Positions 30,819-32,252 of a stretch of DNA of 32,252 nucleotides are shown here, in pieces. Within the stretch, counting starts at the first letter, position 1. Each line of letters begins with the position of its first letter. Made by a program: the position numbers and the translations under genes. This DNA comes from an uncultured Alphaproteobacteria bacterium. GTDB lineage: Bacteria > Pseudomonadota > Alphaproteobacteria > RF32 > CAG-239. Where the stretch lies: positions 1 to 32,252 of the forward strand of contig CALXTO010000016.1 of the NCBI GenBank assembly GCA_944391425.1, read 5' to 3'. The notes under the pieces are model-generated. The model made no database searches, was not told the DNA's origin, and saw nothing but the letters and a program-made list of their open reading frames with translations.

Positions 30819-31854
30819 TGAAAACTTCTCCTTGCTGTCTTAATATTTTAGCGCGTTTTTTGCGAATTTCGACCGGAACGGGAGGCATGAGCGCCGCCGG
30901 TGTTCCCGGGCGTTCGGAATAAGGAAAAACATGAAGCTTTGAAAAACCCGCCTCAGAGACCAGACGGACGGTGTTTTGAAACTGTTCGTCGGTTTCGGTC
31001 GGAAAACCGCAGATGAAGTCGGCGCCAAACACTGCTTCGGGACGGATATTGCGAATCTGCCGGCACAGGTTTATGACATCTTCGCGGGTGTGGCGTCGTT
31101 TCATGCGTTTGAGGATCAGATTGTCGCCCGATTGAACCGAGAAGTGAAAGTACGGTGCAATGTTGGGAAATTTTTGTATTAAAGCGATGAAATCATTGTC
31201 AATGGCCGCTGGGTCAAGCGAACCGAATTGCAGCGACGGAATTTGCGGAACCTGCTCCAAGATATGTTGTACCAACGCACTGAGAGAAGGGCGGTATGAA
31301 CAGATGTCAACCCCGGTAAGGCAAATTTCTTTGAAGCCCTGTTGCAAAAGCTTGCGGATTTGGATAACGACGTTTTCTTCCGGAACCGAACGAGCGGACC
31401 CTCTGGCGTAGGGAACAATGCAATAGGTGCAGCGGTGGTCGCAGCCTTGCTGTACCTGTACAAAAGCACGGTGGCGCCCTTCAAAGCCGGTGATCAAGTA
31501 AGGGTCGCAAGAATCGTAGTCAAAGATATCGCCAACAATGGTTTTTTCGGACAGCGGTGCGGAAAGATATTTTTCGATTTCGGTTTTTTCTTTGTTGCCC
31601 AAGACCAAATCAACTTCCGGCATGGCGGCAAATTTGCGGGGTGCAATCTGGGCGGCGCAACCGGTAACGACGATCCGCGCTGAAGGTTTGTCCCGGCGCA
31701 ATTTGCGAATCGTTTGACGGCACTGCCTTTCGGCTTCGCCGGTAACAGCACAAGTATTGATAATGACCAAATTATCAACAGCTTTTAATTTTTCTTTGAG
31801 AACTTCCGATTCGTAAGAATTTATCCGGCAGCCCAGAGTTATGACTTCAACCAT
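30811..31854 (-). CDS. mtaB: Radical SAM methylthiotransferase, MtaB-like, without TRAM domain
   Basis: MtaB converts t6A37 to ms2t6A in tRNA. The 347-residue product has the UPF0004 domain first (TLGCRINSYES, INTCAVTGEAERQ, VVTGCAAQ, which give the three auxiliary-cluster Cys). The radical-SAM motif CDHRCTYC with IVPYARGSARS follows, then LTGVDICSY, HFSVQSGDN, LKRMKRRHT and GADFICGFPTETDEQF. It stops shortly after HVFPYSERPGTPAA, so the C-terminal TRAM RNA-binding domain found in most family members (about 420 residues) is absent. The end is natural, since it overlaps ftsY. AAGGA lies before ATG 31854, and the promoter at 31884-31912 serves the run mtaB-ftsY-xseA-M23. MtaB is preferred over MiaB by the N-terminal motif. 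Confidence 0.87.
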   Translation of the reverse strand: MVEVITLGCRINSYESEVLKEKLKAVDNLVIINTCAVTGEAERQCRQTIRKLRRDKPSARIVVTGCAAQIAPRKFAAMPEVDLVLGNKEKTEIEKYLSAPLSEKTIVGDIFDYDSCDPYLITGFEGRHRAFVQVQQGCDHRCTYCIVPYARGSARSVPEENVVIQIRKLLQQGFKEICLTGVDICSYRPSLSALVQHILEQVPQIPSLQFGSLDPAAIDNDFIALIQKFPNIAPYFHFSVQSGDNLILKRMKRRHTREDVINLCRQIRNIRPEAVFGADFICGFPTETDEQFQNTVRLVSEAGFSKLHVFPYSERPGTPAALMPPVPVEIRKKRAKILRQQGEVFNE

Positions 31855-31883
31855 TGTTTTTCCTTATGATTTTTTCGGAAGAA

Positions 31884-31912
31884 ACTATAGCCGCAAATGC
31901 CGAAAAGTGCAA
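31884..31912 (-). promoter_or_regulatory. Promoter of the mtaB-ftsY-xseA-M23 operon
   Basis: On the minus strand TTGCAC (31907-31912) and TATAGT (31884-31889), 17-base spacing, about 30 bases before the mtaB start. It is a good sigma-70 match. Confidence 0.65.
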
Positions 31913-31960
31913 GCCTCATCAACAAAATGCTTAATTTTTTGCAAAATCTTATTTAAGTTG

Positions 31961-31989
31961 TTGATTTATTAACTTTTATTAAATAAACT
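31961..31989 (+). promoter_or_regulatory. Candidate promoter of the outer-membrane-type gene
   Basis: TTGATT (31961-31966) and TAAACT (31984-31989), 17-base spacing, about 58 bases before ATG 32048 in a very AT-rich region. The match is moderate. Confidence 0.4.
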
Positions 31990-32047
31990 GACACCGTTAG
32001 CATTTGAGAAAATGTTTTACGAGTTTAACTACATAAGGAGATCCTTT

Positions 32048-32252
32048 ATGAAATTTAGAACTATTCTTTTGGCATCTGCCGCAGTTATGTTTGCTGGCTC
32101 TGCTGCCGCTGCTGACTTGACAAACCCTTTCTATTTGCCGGGTCAAGGTGAATTTACTTCTGATACATCTGTTAGCTACAGCCGTAATAAATTTAAACAC
32201 GGATGGGGTGTTGATGAACAATGGTCTGCAACTGAAGAAGTTCAATATGGTG
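32048..32252 (+). CDS. Exported, probably outer-membrane protein, 5' part
   Basis: The gene runs off the right edge; 68 codons are visible. The N-terminus is a Sec signal peptide (MKFRTILLASAAVMFAGSAA, cleavage after AAAA), and the mature start DLTNPFYLPGQGEFTSDTSV continues with alternating polar and aromatic residues (SYSRNKF) typical of beta-barrel strands. A strong AAGGAG stands before the ATG. Codon choice is heavily GCT/TCT/GGT, unlike the neighbours' GCC/GGC-rich style, which suggests a highly expressed protein. No specific family can be named from this fragment. Confidence 0.75.
   Translation, partial: MKFRTILLASAAVMFAGSAAAADLTNPFYLPGQGEFTSDTSVSYSRNKFKHGWGVDEQWSATEEVQYG

Overview
The window looks like chromosomal DNA of an anaerobic, Gram-negative alphaproteobacterium, plausibly an uncultured gut-type lineage (inference). 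Alphaproteobacterial signs are an ATP12-type F1-ATPase assembly factor, DUF3108 and DUF465 proteins, a compact mtaB-ftsY pair and the mreBCD-mrdA-rodA order. Anaerobic signs are a five-gene operon carrying two different [FeFe]-hydrogenase-type proteins. Most of the window is conserved housekeeping sequence, tightly packed, with overlapping or nearly abutting genes.

Layout. 1-4876 (+): 3' end of rarA, an RluC/D-like pseudouridine synthase, an AsmA-family protein, a short ATP12 and an acylphosphatase. 5000-5815 (+): a Cys-rich DUF2769-like protein and a TPR-like protein, closed by a bidirectional terminator. 5831-8021 (-): a U32 protein resembling the tRNA-hydroxylation factor TrhP, and a periplasmic DUF3108 protein. 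8091-10820 (+): ddl, miaA and a GNAT-like acetyltransferase. 11036-16567 (+): the rod-shape and elongation operon mreB, mreC, mreD, mrdA (PBP2), rodA. 16568-17524: a small accessory patch, an acylneuraminate-cytidylyltransferase-like gene preceded by a start-less coding remnant and bracketed by two identical 30-bp terminators.

17525-22556 (-) is the most interesting region. In transcription order it encodes a small thioredoxin-like [2Fe-2S] ferredoxin, a sensory [FeFe]-hydrogenase-like protein with an extra FeS domain and a PAS domain (HydS, group C type, active-site Cys replaced by Ala), a PP2C/SpoIIE phosphatase, a second thioredoxin-like ferredoxin and a group-B-like [FeFe] hydrogenase with a complete H-cluster ligand set. 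This reads as a hydrogen-sensing or redox-signalling module placed directly upstream of its likely output hydrogenase. Divergent from its promoter are two tandem paralogues (22775-25327) with degenerate GGDEF-like and EAL-like domains, probably non-enzymatic regulators.

25375-26425 holds a DUF465 gene too short for most ORF callers, a secreted protein made of three 23-residue Cys repeats, a 31-codon ORF ending inside a terminator loop, and tRNA-Leu(CAG) with its own promoter and terminator. 26426-31854 (-) carries uppP, a receiver-only response regulator, an M23 endopeptidase, xseA, ftsY and mtaB. The right edge (32048 on, +) is the start of an exported, probably outer-membrane protein. Cell-envelope functions recur throughout: ddl, the mre operon, uppP, the M23 peptidase, AsmA and DUF3108. 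No CRISPR array, transposase, integrase or rRNA was seen.
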